NCBI GenBank assembly: GCA_011800155.1
Contig: CM022378.1
Coordinates: forward strand, 1,798,001 to 1,862,000
DNA length: 64,000 bases
Reading direction: 5' to 3'
DNA from: Flammulina velutipes
Lineage: Eukaryota > Basidiomycota > Agaricomycetes > Agaricales > Physalacriaceae
Shown here: in pieces, positions 1-11,869 of the stretch
Numbering within the stretch: the stretch's first letter is position 1
Layout of the letters: every line of letters starts with the position of its first letter
Position numbers and translations under genes: made by a program
The notes under the pieces: generated by a model
What the model was told of the DNA's origin: nothing
Seen by the model: only the letters and a program-made list of their open reading frames with translations
Databases searched by the model: none

Positions 1-965
1 TAGGTGGCTGCCCATCGCTAACTTCGATCCAAACACAATCCGGACGTGATGAGGATTGGCCAACTCCTTATTTTGACTGTGTACCCGCTTCGGTCTCGAA
101 GAAGAGGATGTGTTCGAAGACGACGGCCAGCGTATGTTGGTTCCCCCGTGAACTCATTCTTCCTCAAACGGATCTTCCTCATCGTCTCTCTCAAGTCACT
201 ACCTCTATCACCGCCGTCGAGAATACACCGTTCCTTCGCGCAAGATGTTATACGACACGAGTGCTAAGTGATTCCCTTTGCTCTTCTCTGTGTTTGTTTC
301 TAACTTGCTCATCAGCCCTTGGAAGATTGCCAGTTTCAGTGAAACCCACACGGAGTGGTTCGACGAAACCCAAAGCCATTGGTTCTCTGGCACGAATATC
401 CAATCGACCAACATTGTTATCCGGTCGTTCGATATCGGCGAAGGAGAACTGGCAACAAGTCAAGGCAGAATCGCTGCGAAAACACACGCCAGCTACCTTG
501 GGCGCGTTTAGTCCGTGGGTTGAGTGACACCTTGCAGTGGATATTTTGTATGGCACGTTTGCCAATGGGTTGGACGAGTGTCGCATGATCATCGACGATG
601 CATTTGGTATGTTTTCATTGTCCTTTCGATGCTACTTACTGTATTCTAACTCGTTGATTAGTCACACAAGACTGGGATTAGGCCGATCTGTTTCTGGATT
701 CATTCGTTGCTTCTGCTTACTGGTACTACGCCTCTCATCCTAGTCTTCTTCATTAACACTGACTTCCATTCCAGACCGACGCGGACACCTTACTAACACG
801 TCCTGCCGCCTCGACATCTGGACCATCTTCACCCGGACACACTCAAGTTTCGAAGGGGGGCAGCCTTACGCGACTGGTGGAGCCAATCCTGTGTGGGCGA
901 TTCTGACGCATCAGTTATCGTCCTCGCAGGACCCACCTCGAGTCGACGTCTCGTGTGCTGTGTAG
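1..965 (+). pseudogene. gene X, copy A: truncated and decayed
   Basis: This is the 3' part of the amplified gene X (complete at 6345-8000), cut by the window start. Recognisable blocks are the WFPRELILPQTD segment near 130-170, a shortened middle, exon 3 starting after a CAG at about 317 (LGRLPVSVKP, then KENWQQVK), the GTFANGLDE block near 555-585, a GTATGTTTTC donor near 608 and the last exon after 776. Compared with copies B-E, about 300 bp of the middle exon is missing, a stop follows FSPWVE near 525, and the last exon carries indels. I see no intact reading frame and call it a pseudogene. Confidence 0.7.
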
Positions 966-1055
966 ACTTAGCCCGGTTACTAGCTCTTTCTCACGTTGGG
1001 ATCGAGCGGTCCTCCGGGCGGTCCTAATCCGCAGCTTCCAAGCCCCCCGTAAGCT

Positions 1056-1088
1056 ACTGCCGGACTGGCGCATCCATAGTCCGGCAGT
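1056..1088. repeat. module hairpin, copy A
   Basis: Perfect inverted repeat ACTGCCGGACT / AGTCCGGCAGT around an 11-nt loop (GGCGCATCCAT). It lies 3' of gene X and is conserved in stem and loop in all five 3' blocks of the module. Confidence 0.85.
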
Positions 1089-2011
1089 GGCGTTGTCGAC
1101 GACGAGTTTCTCCTGGTCAGGAATTGGATTCGTGATTGTCTATTGCGTGCAGGCCAGCCGCTTCCTTTTTCCGTCCCCGTCACCTATACCCGGCAGAGCC
1201 TTCTGTGTTCTTGGATGTGGATCGCCTTGTCCCAGTCTTCGCTATCTGTCTTGGTCTGAATTCTTGGGTTTCTTAGTTTACTGTTCGCATAATTCTCTAG
1301 ATATGTTTCTCCCTTCTCCCGGTATTATACTTCCTATCGTAATGTTATCGTCTAGTATTGTAATCTCGAGCTCTTAATCTAATATCTTAATACGCAACGT
1401 TGGGTTCTTTTTGATATCAACAACATCAAGAAACGTTGGAAGTTGGATTTATGCATTGTGTGTGTGCGCCACTATTAGTCATCGATTTGGCTCTAGAGAC
1501 CAGAGTGGGTCCATGCTTCCACCAATTGCATCCATCTCAAATTCATCTTTTCTCTCATTCCTGGGTTGATTGCTCGTTTAATCTGGGCTGTACTTTTAAA
1601 TCGGTGGCGGAAATGCTGGCCACTGGACCGCTTCGCGTCTCGGGACTCGATCGATGATTTGACTGTTTTTCTCTTACGACTGTTATTGCAAGGGCCAGCT
1701 GTCTTCCATTGGAGCTGTCATGTCTATAATCCGGTAAAGACCTTGAACGACCAATCGTAGGGCGACGAACGACTCCGAACCGAAAATGCATGGTATGTGT
1801 TCATGGAAATTATTACCCTCGTGTCGTTAAGTAGCAGGTATCGTCGCCGTCGACGAGCGATGAATGATCGACATCCTTGGCGATGCTCTGCCAGCTCTGC
1901 TACCCTACTGGTGCGTGACAGCAACACGGTGTGTTTGATAACTCCTTTATGTTCTATTTACGAGAACGCACCCTCTTCCGTGGGACGTCGTGCACGGTCT
2001 GCCAAGGGTCC
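1089..2011 (+). other. conserved X 3' block and hydrophobin upstream region
   Basis: No convincing gene. Positions 1089-1400 match the 3' block seen after every X copy, including a pyrimidine-rich stretch ending near a TATCTTAATACGCAACGTTGG motif split over 1381-1405. Positions 1400-2011 match the upstream regions of the three other hydrophobin genes (for example GGTGCGTGACAGCA near 1910) and probably hold the promoter. Confidence 0.55.
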
Positions 2012-2017
2012 TGGAGG

Positions 2018-2024
2018 TATAAAA
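2018..2024 (+). promoter_or_regulatory. TATA box of hydrophobin 1
   Basis: TATAAAA in the context CTGGAGGTATAAAA, 88 bp upstream of the ATG. The same CTGGAGGTATAAAA context sits about 90 bp upstream of all four hydrophobin start codons. Confidence 0.75.
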
Positions 2025-2111
2025 TCATCACGAGAACGAGCAGTATTCCAACAACCAGTTTCACCCTCTCTTTACTGCTCTACTCAACCTTTACTCTTCA
2101 ACATCTTCACC

Positions 2112-2670
<559 letters not shown>

Positions 2671-2918
2671 TAGATTGCTCACACAGTCCGCTGCTAAATA
2701 CCACCTTACCCTTCAACTTCTTTATTTATATATCAGAAAATCATGCTTATATTTCCGTTCAGTTGACATTTCTTCCTCTCCGTCGCTTTCTGAGTTTGAA
2801 TACGTTTATTTTGGCCTTTCTATTTGCGTGATAAATCATAACAGGCAGCTCAATGTGCGCCACATCAGACCGGGCCTTCCGGCCCGGTTGACCGTTCTCA
2901 ACTCTTCCTGCGACATCC

Positions 2919-3247
2919 ATGGCCGACACGACAGGCTTTCTGCAGAATGCACGCCACTGAAACAAACCTACGATTCCTGCTTGTCTGGTTCGAAGACTAC
3001 TTGGACCGCTCCCCATCGACATCTTCCCGCGGAACAAAGCCGTCAAAATGCGGAGCTCTTTATATATCGTACAAGGACTGTGTGCAGGTGCGTTAACTGC
3101 TCGTAGCAAAGCCCAACAGTTTACTAATTGCGCGTTATGCAGAAATTTCTGAAGCAGTTGAAAGTACTGGACAATCTGCTGCAGTAGGCGCGTAAGGAGC
3201 GTCCTCTTGGAGAACCAGTATCTATACCACCGGGGGTCCACGAGTAG
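2919..3247 (+). pseudogene. Mdm35/TRIAP1-like gene, copy 1 (broken)
   Basis: Related to the twin CX9C intermembrane-space proteins that chaperone Ups/PRELI lipid-transfer proteins. The first motif (CTPLKQTYDSC) and the second (CGALYISYKDC) are both legible, but in different frames. The ATG frame hits a stop at the first motif, 4 nt are lost after DSC compared with the copies at 31.9 and 37.0 kb, and exon 2 has CAG-TAG where the others read CAG-CAG. With three independent lesions it is called a pseudogene. It follows hydrophobin 1 by about 280 bp, the same order as in the other modules. Confidence 0.75.
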
Positions 3248-3977
3248 CTATCAGCGCCGTATACATCAAACAATGCAGGAAGCATATCCCGCTTGCTCGA
3301 CTAGTTTCGATAAAATGGTCCAGGGTCAATCCTCTATTCATTGCATACGCGACTTTCTATCACCGCTTTTCGCTACGCACGTCTGTGAATCGTTGGACGC
3401 GTCGCCATGCAATGGGAACGTCTTCACGAAGAGCCAGTGAATGTCGTGTTTTGGTGCGTCTTTTCAATTTTCCAATGATAGATGTATGACTGACTGGTAC
3501 ATAGAAATGTGTGGATACCGTGCATGTTATTGCAGGAGGGATGCTATGGCATACGTTCTGTGCCCGGGTGCAAGATATCCTAGGATTCTTTCTGGGCCCG
3601 GGATTTGAACCATGAGCCATGAAGCTTGATGAATTGACCTGGCCATGCGTCCTCGGGATAATTAAAGAGATGAACGTTGAAGATTCGAGTAAAGGTAAGT
3701 CGTGAATCGATGATGAGCAAGAATATACTAATTTTCTGCAAGGCGACGAGCAAAAGTAACCGGGCCTGCCACTCGATTGTGATCTCTTCTTCCCTTCCAA
3801 TAATTGTGCAACCCTCGTCGGTTTGTTATCCCGACGTGTGTTGGCCCCGCACCAAAGATGCACAAATACTAGCCCCTCTCTTGTTCACCGCCGCCATGAG
3901 CAAGTTTCAATATCTATCCGTGAGTTAGTCGTCGTTTCTATCTATAACTGAAGCTGATTTGTTCCAAGTCTCCAGAT
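3248..3977 (+). other. module spacer between Mdm35-like and gene Y
   Basis: No supported gene. Positions 3248-3640 match 31264-31670 and 36320-36724 on the other strand, so this is part of the module. The stretch near 3700-3977 has no counterpart there because those copies carry a deletion. A short ATG frame at 3896 with a GTGAGT donor does not join in frame to gene Y. Confidence 0.5.
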
Positions 3978-4698
3978 ATGTATGATAACTGGACGATGCT
4001 CACCGAAAGTGTCGGCGAATGGCTTGAATTCTACGACGAGTGGTGGATTAACGGTGCATCCCATCTTCGCGAGCTCCAGCAGTTTCATGTCGCCCAGCCG
4101 CTGGTGCGTTCATACCTTGGGATAACGGAGCACGTCAGCCTCGATAAAAGTCTCTATGATGGCCTCGCTACCATATCCGCCCGCTACCGAGATGGAGTTA
4201 TCATCGACCCAGGCGGTGGTACGTACAACGTACAGATAAAAACCAAGCTAATTCGGAACCATCCCTCCAGATCTCGGGCTCGATGCCTCCCAGCTACGCG
4301 CCTTTCTCCTCTATCGCATGGCCCAACAGATACCGTCCTTCCTTATTACCGACTCCGAGCCTCCGCATACATACATGATCGACGAGCGCGGCATCTTCGT
4401 TCTCCCCGTGTCGGATGTCGCTTTCAAAGGCGGCCTCATCTATTCTGAGGTGCCGGATCTCCAGCGCCCTTGGGCACTTGTCGACGCTCTCAATGATTCC
4501 CTCACACGGAAGGGCCCGCCCTCTGGCGTGGCAAGAAGGAATGTCTTCTTTTCGGTCTGCCTCGCACATGATAGGAGATATGGGTTCAAGAGGTGGGGTC
4601 AGGGTTGGCACGAGCACAATGTGGCTGGTCGGTTCAAGACGAAAGAATTGTTGCAGATTTACGTTGACCAAGAGTTGCCGGGGCATGGAAGGTATTAG
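3978..4698 (+). CDS. hypothetical protein Y
   Basis: Two exons (3978-4218 and 4271-4698) joined by a 52-nt GT-AG intron give 222 aa. I do not recognise the family. Exon 1 is acidic and aromatic (MYDNWTMLTESVGEWLEFYD at the start) and ends in GVIIDPGGG at the splice. Exon 2 contains HTYMIDERGIF, a FSVCLAHDRRYGF block and the C-terminus GHGRY. There is no signal peptide or membrane segment. Only this copy is complete: in the modules at 31.2 and 36.3 kb just the GVIIDPGGG end survives, fused by deletion to block Z. An additional 5' exon is possible, since the start was taken as the first ATG in the open frame. Confidence 0.6.
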
Positions 4699-5059
4699 TC
4701 TCTGTGTATTTGTGTTCTGTGACGATGTAGAGGACGAGCTGTAGTTTACGCAGTCATAATTATCAGAAAAAAAATAAGTGCTTTACGCTCTCCTCGTCCG
4801 CTTTGACAACCCTCTATCCAGATTTAGGAACTGTGTTGGGGTTTTGTATGGGCAAGTACACACTGGAGTATTCATGCGTGCGGTTGTAGGCTAGCGAGCA
4901 AAGCTTTCGAGATGTTACGGGAAATGCCGCACATCCCGTTCTTTTCATTCTTTCACTGTCAATGCCACCTTCAACACTCGAACGGCTATGACGCTCACAA
5001 TCCTGTGTGCCAAGTAACACACCTTCCATGATCAAGGCGCGAATTCGCCTCTACGCCAA
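4699..5059. other. intergenic, no gene seen
   Basis: Downstream of gene Y. No open frame with protein-like character and no module match was noticed. Confidence 0.5.
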
Positions 5060-5990
5060 TTGGGTATCACGCAGAGCCCGCTACATGTGATGGAACGACA
5101 ATTTTCGAGGTGGCCTGCTACGCGGACGAAGATGGGCAGGGAGAGATGGTCTACCAGGCTTGTGCAAATGAGACTCCGACCCCTCGCCTCCAAGCCTCTG
5201 GCAAGCTGGCTTAGTTCCCGGCGCGCGTCTTTCGTGCATTCCCTCCTTGGACATTTAACGGATCACCGCTTCTCTTCGACCCACAGCATTGAAGGCAGTC
5301 AGCCACTCCCTCTTGCCAACTGGATACACGACGCTCGATCTGCGCAGGATGGACACGATCTCTCCTTCCTCATCGTACACGCAACTGCTATAGTGCGTAT
5401 ACCCACAAATAAGCATTCAACGCTCTCTCTAATTCTTTATCCAACTATAGGTGCTTGCTTTATCCCAATTCACACCAGATCCTCCGCCTACTCAAGACTC
5501 CAAGTCTGAGAAAACTTACGATCCCGATATTCGGACTGGCGGCGACGTCCTACACGCGCGCCTACCTCTAAGCATCCTTCCTGCGGCTGTTACCTCGGAT
5601 GTTTGCCCACATCATAGCTTTTGTCCGCCCTCAGGAGAAGGGTTCACCTTAAGACCTCCCCAAATGACTGCTCTACGGGTTCGTTCCTTCGAAGATTGCC
5701 GCTATGTACACTGATACTCATTTTCGTAGATTTATATGCCTTTACCAAATTCAACAATTTCCGTTGGACGACCAGGGAATATATGGATGCAATGTCAACA
5801 GGTGCCTACGCAGGACGAGTTTTCGACGACGCAAGAGGTGGTTCCATGGGCTGAAGCGGCATACTTGCTGAAGTGGCAGTAGATCCACAACGTCGTTGGT
5901 TGATGTTTGTCGTCATAATTCAGAACTGTGCGTATGTCTTTGCCTTGAAACGCAGGTTGGGTGCTGATACTCGTCAAAAGTGTACTACTT
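5060..5990 (+). pseudogene. gene Z, copy 1 (frameshifted)
   Basis: Homologous, block for block, to 40.9-42.0 kb (minus strand). Shared segments are ADEDGQGEMVYQACANETP (5128-5185; E copy has GQGETVYQTCAKETP), a DLRRMD block near 5340, PPTQDSKSEKTYDPDI near 5480-5530, then an exon after a CGTAG acceptor at 5729 encoding DLYAFTKFNNFRW and EYMDA. The first segment is closed by a stop before the next, and the EYMDA exon is shifted by a deletion compared with the modules at 31 and 36 kb. I do not recognise the family. It is probably a decayed multi-exon gene. Confidence 0.55.
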
Positions 5991-6344
5991 AGGATTTGTT
6001 CTCCCTGACACGATTTACGAATGAACTGCTTTGTTGACTCCGAGTTCGATCTGCCTCCGTCGGGACCGGGATCAAATTTGGCGTGGACACATTTTTAGCA
6101 TTCTTCACCTTGTTCGCCGTATATCCTTCCTTTCCCTCGAAAGGCCGATATGGATTACTCTTAGCGAGTCGCTGCATTCATACACGCCTCAGGCTCATTC
6201 TCATGGTGTCGTTCAAGCAACCCGAGGAAATTTCACAAGGAAATCCCGATCGTTGACTGTTATTTGAGACAGGTTGACAAAATGTCTCTCCCATCTTGAA
6301 CCCGCACATTCATCATCTTAGCACGCCTATCGCCTTTTACTATA
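5991..6344 (+). other. upstream region of gene X copy B
   Basis: Conserved with the 5' flanks of X copies C, D and E (30.55-30.9, 35.6-35.95 and 40.6-40.95 kb). It contains the shared motifs TTGAGACAGGTTGACAAAATG and CCCGCACATTCATCATCTTAG and ends at the X start codon. It probably holds the X promoter; no TATA box was identified. Confidence 0.5.
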
Positions 6345-8000
6345 ATGTCTATCGCACCTTCCTTCTGCTCTGCCGTTTCTAGGTCGATCAAGAACTGCTT
6401 CAAGCAACGGACCAAGCTCTCTGGTCCGAAAGTTCATGGTACGAGCTCACTGTTCAATGTCTCCTCATACATGACTCCTAACATGACCCCTCAGAAGTCG
6501 TATCACCCTCTCGTCTCAGTCCTGAGATGGAGGCTCGAGTTCAAGGCCTCCCGTTCATGTGGCGAGTCAAGTGCCGCAAGATATTGGAGAGTCAGACATC
6601 CGAGGTCCAACGGGAGCAGATCTTGGTCTGGGAGCAGCTCCCCGACTTTACCAAGACCTCAACTTGGCCTCCTGCCTCGACGATCTTCAAAGAGCTGGTC
6701 GCGGTGAACTTGCCGATGCCGATGCCTACAGTTGTTGTTGTCGAGTCCGAGGTCAACCTTGACTTCTGCCGTAACTGGTTCAAAGACGAGGTATACGAGG
6801 ATGAGGAAGAAGAAGAAGAAGAGTTCGAAGACGACGCCAGCCTGCGTTGGCTCCCCCGCGAACTCGTCGTTCCTCAGACGGATCATCTCCCTCCTCGTTT
6901 CTTCCAAGTCGCAGTTCACAGCGTTGTCGTCGAGAACGCCCCGGTCATAACCGAATTTTCAGCCCTCCCGTCCCCCCATTCACCATCACTTTCGCCCATT
7001 CCTTCTCCGCATATCTTCAAGCCTCTCCAGAGAGCCACATGGACGAAGGGCCGTAATGGGATTCCGAAGGAATCAGCACGATCCGCTATTCCCTTACCTG
7101 TCTTATTCCAGCCTTCGCACCCGAGGGAGACGAAGAAGACGGCGAACCGACCAACATCGTATTCCGGACGATGGTTGTCGTCTACCCAGGAGAAGCTTGC
7201 TGCAAATCCATTGGGCAACGACGATGTCCGGAAACATGAAGATGTTTCCTATAACGACTTTGCCAAAGATTTGGACAAGCGTCGCAAGAGTCTTAATGGC
7301 ACGAGTGGTATGCAATGTCTCCCTTCCACAATTTCATCTCTGACTTTCTCATTAGCCCTTGGGCAACTGCCAATACCGGTTCATCCTTCGCGACCCGCTT
7401 CGACGCAACGCAAAGTAGTCGGGAGATCAACCCGACCGACGCGTCGAAGCACGTCGTCAAAGGAGAACTGGCAACAAGTCGAGGTGGCACCACCACGAAA
7501 ACACATACAGACTACCTTGGGCGCCGTTAGTCCGTGGGTTGAAGATGTTGGATTCAATTGGTGCCACCTCGCAGTGGATATTTCGTATGGCACGTTTGCC
7601 AATGGACTGGACGAGCGTCATATGATCATCGACGACGCAGTTGGTATGTTTTCGTTTTCGTTTCAATGCTCTTGGATCCTAACTTGCCGACTAGGCACGC
7701 AAGACTGGGATTATTAGGCCGATTTACTTCCGAGATTCGTTCGTTGCTTCTGCTTACTGGTATGCCTCTCATCCTGCTCTTCTTCCTTCGACGCTAACAC
7801 TCATTCCAGACCGACGCGGACGCCTTACTAACACGTCCTGCCGCCTCGACATCTGGACCCATCTTCGCCTGGAGCACTCAAGTTTCGAAGGGGGGCAGAC
7901 TTACGCGACTGGTGGAGCCAATCCTGTGGGGGCGATTCTGACGCATCAGTTATCGTCCTCGCAGGACCCACCTCGAGTCGACGTCTCGTGTGCTGTGTAG
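6345..8000 (+). CDS. gene X, copy B: unknown acidic-run protein
   Basis: Best model has five exons: 6345-6438, 6495-7307, 7356-7643, 7718-7759 and 7810-8000, giving 475 aa. If the earlier AG at 7694 is used in place of the one at 7717, the protein ends DWDY at 7717 (about 406 aa). I favour the long form because the 42-nt exon (GRFTSEIRSLLLLT) and the last exon stay open in copies B, C and E. Visible parts are a basic N-terminus (MSIAPSFCSAVSRSIKNCF), a WRVKCRKILES block, a Glu-rich run, WLPRELVVPQTD, a Pro/Ser-rich middle, SYSGRWLSSTQEKL, KENWQQVE and SYGTFANGLDERHMIIDDAV. There is no signal peptide, membrane segment or family I can name. It sits in a fixed position upstream of hydrophobin genes in the other modules. 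Confidence 0.65.
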
Positions 8001-8078
8001 ACTTAGCCCAGTTACTAGCTCTCGTTGAGCGGTCCTCCGGGCGGTCCTAATTCGCAGCTTCCAAGCCCCCCGTAAGCT

Positions 8079-8111
8079 ACTGCCGGACTGGCGCATCCAT
8101 AGTCCGGCAGT
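8079..8111. repeat. module hairpin, copy B
   Basis: Perfect 11-bp stem with an 11-nt loop, identical to the copy at 1056. Confidence 0.85.
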
Positions 8112-8849
8112 GGCGTTGTCGACGACGAGTTTCTCCTGGTCAGGAATTGGATTCGTGATTGTCTATTGCGTGCAGGCCAGCCGCTTCCTTTTTCCGTCCC
8201 CGTCACCTTATACCCGGCAGAGCCTTTTGTGTTCTTGGATGTGGATCGCCTTGTCCCAGTCTTCGCTATCTGTCTTGTTCTGGATTCTTGGGTTTCTTAG
8301 TTTACTGTTCGCATAATTCTCCAGATATGTTTCTCCCTTCTCCCGGTATTATATTTCCTATCGTAATGTTATCGCCTAGTATTGTAATCCCGAGCCCATA
8401 ATCTAATATTTTAACACACTATTCTTTTCGATATGAGCAATCTTCAGAGCCTTTCCAACTTGACGCTCAAATGTCATGCGCGCCACAATTCAAAACTCAC
8501 TTATCACTCATTAGTACAACTTCATTCCTTGTGTCGGAAGACATGAAAAGACATCATATTGAGTCTTTTTGGGACTGTAGAGGCGCATCAGCTCCCTCCA
8601 ATAGAAGGTGTTGCGCTGAGTTCAGGATAAAAATAGTATTCTTCAGAAGAGATCGGCAAATGCCGGGAATGTAAAGTTTGTGAATATTCAACGTTCAACG
8701 TTGAATACCGTTTAGCGTTCAAGTTCGAATACTATCCGCAAACATTATCTTCATAGACACTATTAGACATCTAGATTTGACCGAATTCTGACATATAATG
8801 AGTTTTCTCCGAGTCTCGACAACCCCATGGAGCCAGGAGAGTCAGCACT
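8112..8849. other. end of module, then unique intergenic DNA
   Basis: The X 3' block continues to about 8415 (CTAATATTTTAACACAC), where module homology stops. This is the right edge of the left-hand block. The rest is AT-rich and non-coding. It contains the perfect palindrome TTCAACGTTGAA at 8694-8705, next to further ACGTTCAA copies. Confidence 0.5.
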
Positions 8850-9780
8850 CTACTTGCGGACCATAGCGAGGCCCTCATCCAAGAATCGCCTTATGCGCTC
8901 CAAGGAGTACAAATCGTTCTCTTTGTCCGAAACGCTGCTCATCCTTGAGAAGTTATCGGTGCCGATGACTCCAGTGACGCTTCCTTCGGTGGTCACCGTG
9001 GCGAAGTCAATGAGAACAATGTTGCCGTCTTGTTCAACCATGATGTTACACGGACTCAGATCATTCTGACATAGAGACATAAGCTTCAAGCTGGTGACAA
9101 GGATAGTCGACATACATGAACAAGGCCCAGACCATGAAGCAGCGCCACGGCACGCTGACATCCATCCATTATGGCCGACTTATCGAAAGGCAACGCACCC
9201 ACAATAATGTCGAGCAGTGAATGTGGGTACCTTTTGAAGCATAGTCCAGTGACACAAGATTGCGCATTGATGATACAACCTCGATACTCGCAGAGAGCTC
9301 GAGGATACGGATGGACACTCCGACGAATCAATTCGTAGACCTCGAGCTCTGCGATCAGCGCCTTGCCGAGTCTGCTTCCCCCGCCGGAGAAGCCCCCAAG
9401 CATAGTTTCTATGGACTTCACATGCGTGTCAGGCGGAACGACCAAGGGCGCCACCAAAGCAGCCGATAGGTGGGACGGAAGAGGCAAGCAGATGGTCTCC
9501 AATGGAATCCGAGTCCCATTTGTGATGACATTAGGATCAATAGGCGTAGTGCGTGGCCCAAAGAGTCTGTTGGAAACGGTTGAATGGTAGTAGTCGCCTT
9601 GTTCACGATAGACGACGGCAGTGAACTTGAAGTCGAAATTATCGTCAAAGACCTCACGATTGTGAATGAGCTCGCGCATACTAGAAGAAGGCTCTTAGTT
9701 AGCGAACATAACCTCGGGACATAATTTCCTTACCCGATCGGCGCCAATATTGTACCAGTGGGTGAAGTAGCGAGAAACTT
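8850..9780 (-). CDS. protein kinase-like fold protein (5' end unresolved)
   Basis: Three exons are readable. The upstream one encodes LATSPTGTILAPIG and ends at a GTAAGG donor near 9734. The middle one contains MRELIHNREVFDDNFDF. The last follows a short intron at about 9066-9113. Joining the last two gives a catalytic-loop-like HNDLSPCNIM followed by IVLIDFAT. These resemble the HxD...N loop and the metal-binding D of the protein-kinase-like superfamily, with DFA for DFG. Fungal genomes hold many such divergent kinase-like genes. The N-terminal lobe is incomplete in my model because a stop precedes the first readable exon, so more 5' exons are likely. Activity is unproven. Confidence 0.6.
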
Positions 9781-9922
9781 TACCAATCAATCAAACAAAG
9801 GTTCAATTGAACGTGGGAAAATTTCAACCACTTTGGGCGAACCCTTCTTGTCTGCTACCACCATGTTTGACTGCCGTTGAATCACAGCTGGCCTCAACGT
9901 ATCTCACAGTTGTCTGCTGGTC

Positions 9923-11571
9923 ATGGCGCTCGACCGTTCAAAGCCTCTTCACCGCCGCTCTCGCAGCCTAAAGAATCTCTTACAACTTCCTCTCCTTTCA
10001 CGATTGGGTGATTCATCTGTCAATCTAATCCCCAATGCCCCCCTCCCAGGCGTACTTCCAGCAGACATCTTTCTAGAGATCATAACATGGTTATGGAAGG
10101 ACGATGTATTGAGCCTTAGCCTGACCGTGAGTGGCACAAGCTATCCCGATTCATTCATTCATCCCAGCATAAGTGTACCGCCATGCGTAGCCTTCTCATG
10201 CCTGTTCTCTACGACAACATCTCTCTCGGATCCACAAATTCCTGTGAGAGCGCCCTACGTATGATGTCCGAGCGACCTGATGTGTGCAAATGGATACGGA
10301 AGCTTTCTATACGGCCGAACTACTACCTCGCATGGCCAAAGGACGACAGACAGATTGACGAACATTGGGTAGCGCAGCGCATAGCGTACATTGCAGACAG
10401 GGGGTGGCTGCATGCACTCTTCGTATTTGATTGGGACGGACGAGAGTTAGCTCCAGATTGTTTGTGGGACGCTCTCCGGGACGGGTATGTCGTCACTCCA
10501 TTCGTCTTCATTTCCGCCCTTGATGCAGCCAATAGATGTCCGGTCCTTCACACAGTTTATTCTAACGTGGGATACGGCCCAATCGACGCGAATAGTTCTC
10601 TATTTACCTTCAGAAATCTGAGGGCATTCTCATTCACTATTCGACACGGCCTCGAAGCCAGCGCAGCGGAGCGTTTATTGTCTCCCGAACTCGAGCATCT
10701 ACCACAGGCCATGTGGGATATGCTGGTGGACCACTGTCCCAACCTTCAAGAGCTCAACGTTTGCAGCTTCTCTCCAACGATCCGGCTCCTCGATGTTTCT
10801 CCCGTAGTGACAGGACATTGGCCGGACTTAAAGTGCCTAGTCCTAGGTTGCTTCGGGTATGATGACGCGAACCCACAGCTCGAGCTCAATTGTGATATGG
10901 ACACAGTCACCGAATGGGTGGGTAAACACGAGAAGCTCCATGTCCTTCGTTTCGTCTGGAGTTTCAGACGCTGGATGAGCCCCGACGATCTGCCTCTGCT
11001 TCCCTCGGTGCCACTTGAGTTCTATGCTGGTCTCTACCAACAGATACCACTGTCTTCGTCCTCCCTTACCACTCTGGACCTGTCGATGGAGCCTATCGCG
11101 GACGACCGCGTTGCCGTTCTTTGTCCAATCCTGCGGACACTCGACAATTTGGAAGACCTCGACATTTGGCTACAAGTGACCAGTGCCGATTTCGTCGGAG
11201 CCATCTTGGGTGCCTGTCCAAAGTTGAAGGCGTTCCATTACATGTCGACTGCCAGAGGCGACGCGGTCAAGGGGTTGGAAGGTCTTTTGGTGATACATGT
11301 GCCATTGCTGCAGACGCTGTCATTGACGCAGGGGTATAACTTCCGGTGGCGGAAGGGGAAGATGGTGAAGGTTGCAGCGGGGATTGCACGGATGAATGAG
11401 AGGGTGGAGGTCATCCATCTGAGGTGGGTGCAGAAGAGATGTAAAGGGTTTCTGAAACAAGATGGGAGATATGAGGTGGTGAAGTCAATGCGCGCTCTTG
11501 CTGCTTGGGAGCGCGGATTCTCGTTGATGGGACGCGTGTTTTCGAGACAGTTTAACTATCCATTGCATTAG
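9923..11571 (+). CDS. F-box/LRR-type protein
   Basis: Two exons (9923-10126, 10168-11571) with a 41-nt intron encode 535 aa. Residues ~40-75 (LPADIFLEIITWLWKDDVLS...) form an F-box-like start, and the rest has leucine-rich periodic segments such as LQELNVCSFSP and LEDLDIWLQV. This architecture is common in basidiomycete F-box families that act as substrate receptors of SCF ubiquitin ligases. It is not a close copy of the two F-box proteins at 42.4 and 50.3 kb. The C-terminus is basic and lacks a recognisable motif. The F-box call rests on pattern recognition only. Confidence 0.75.
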
Positions 11572-11869
11572 GACATGTATCTTTTTTTGCTGTCATCTTA
11601 GCTGTCATATTCATGTTGTACTTATATGTTACATATGTTTCACTCATAGTTTCTGTTACTATAGTTCGTTGTATTAGGTTATACTTCTCATCACGAAAGA
11701 CTCTTACGCCATACTATACACTCCCTTCCGTGGCGCTACTGCGTATTTCACTGTATCACATTGATTATGTTCTGAATAATGCACGTGCATGCTTTGCCCC
11801 ACTACATACATACACAAGGGTTGAATACATAACTTGGGTTGGTATCAAGTTTCTTGAGAAATCTACATT

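Noticed and set aside
955..1377. 140-aa frame in the X 3' block (repeated at 8110-8401, 28467-28703, 33522-33758 and 38562-38804)
   Set aside because: The frame is hydrophobic and recurs because the block is duplicated, but indels shift it between copies and it lacks start or splice consistency; it looks like 3' untranslated or spacer DNA.
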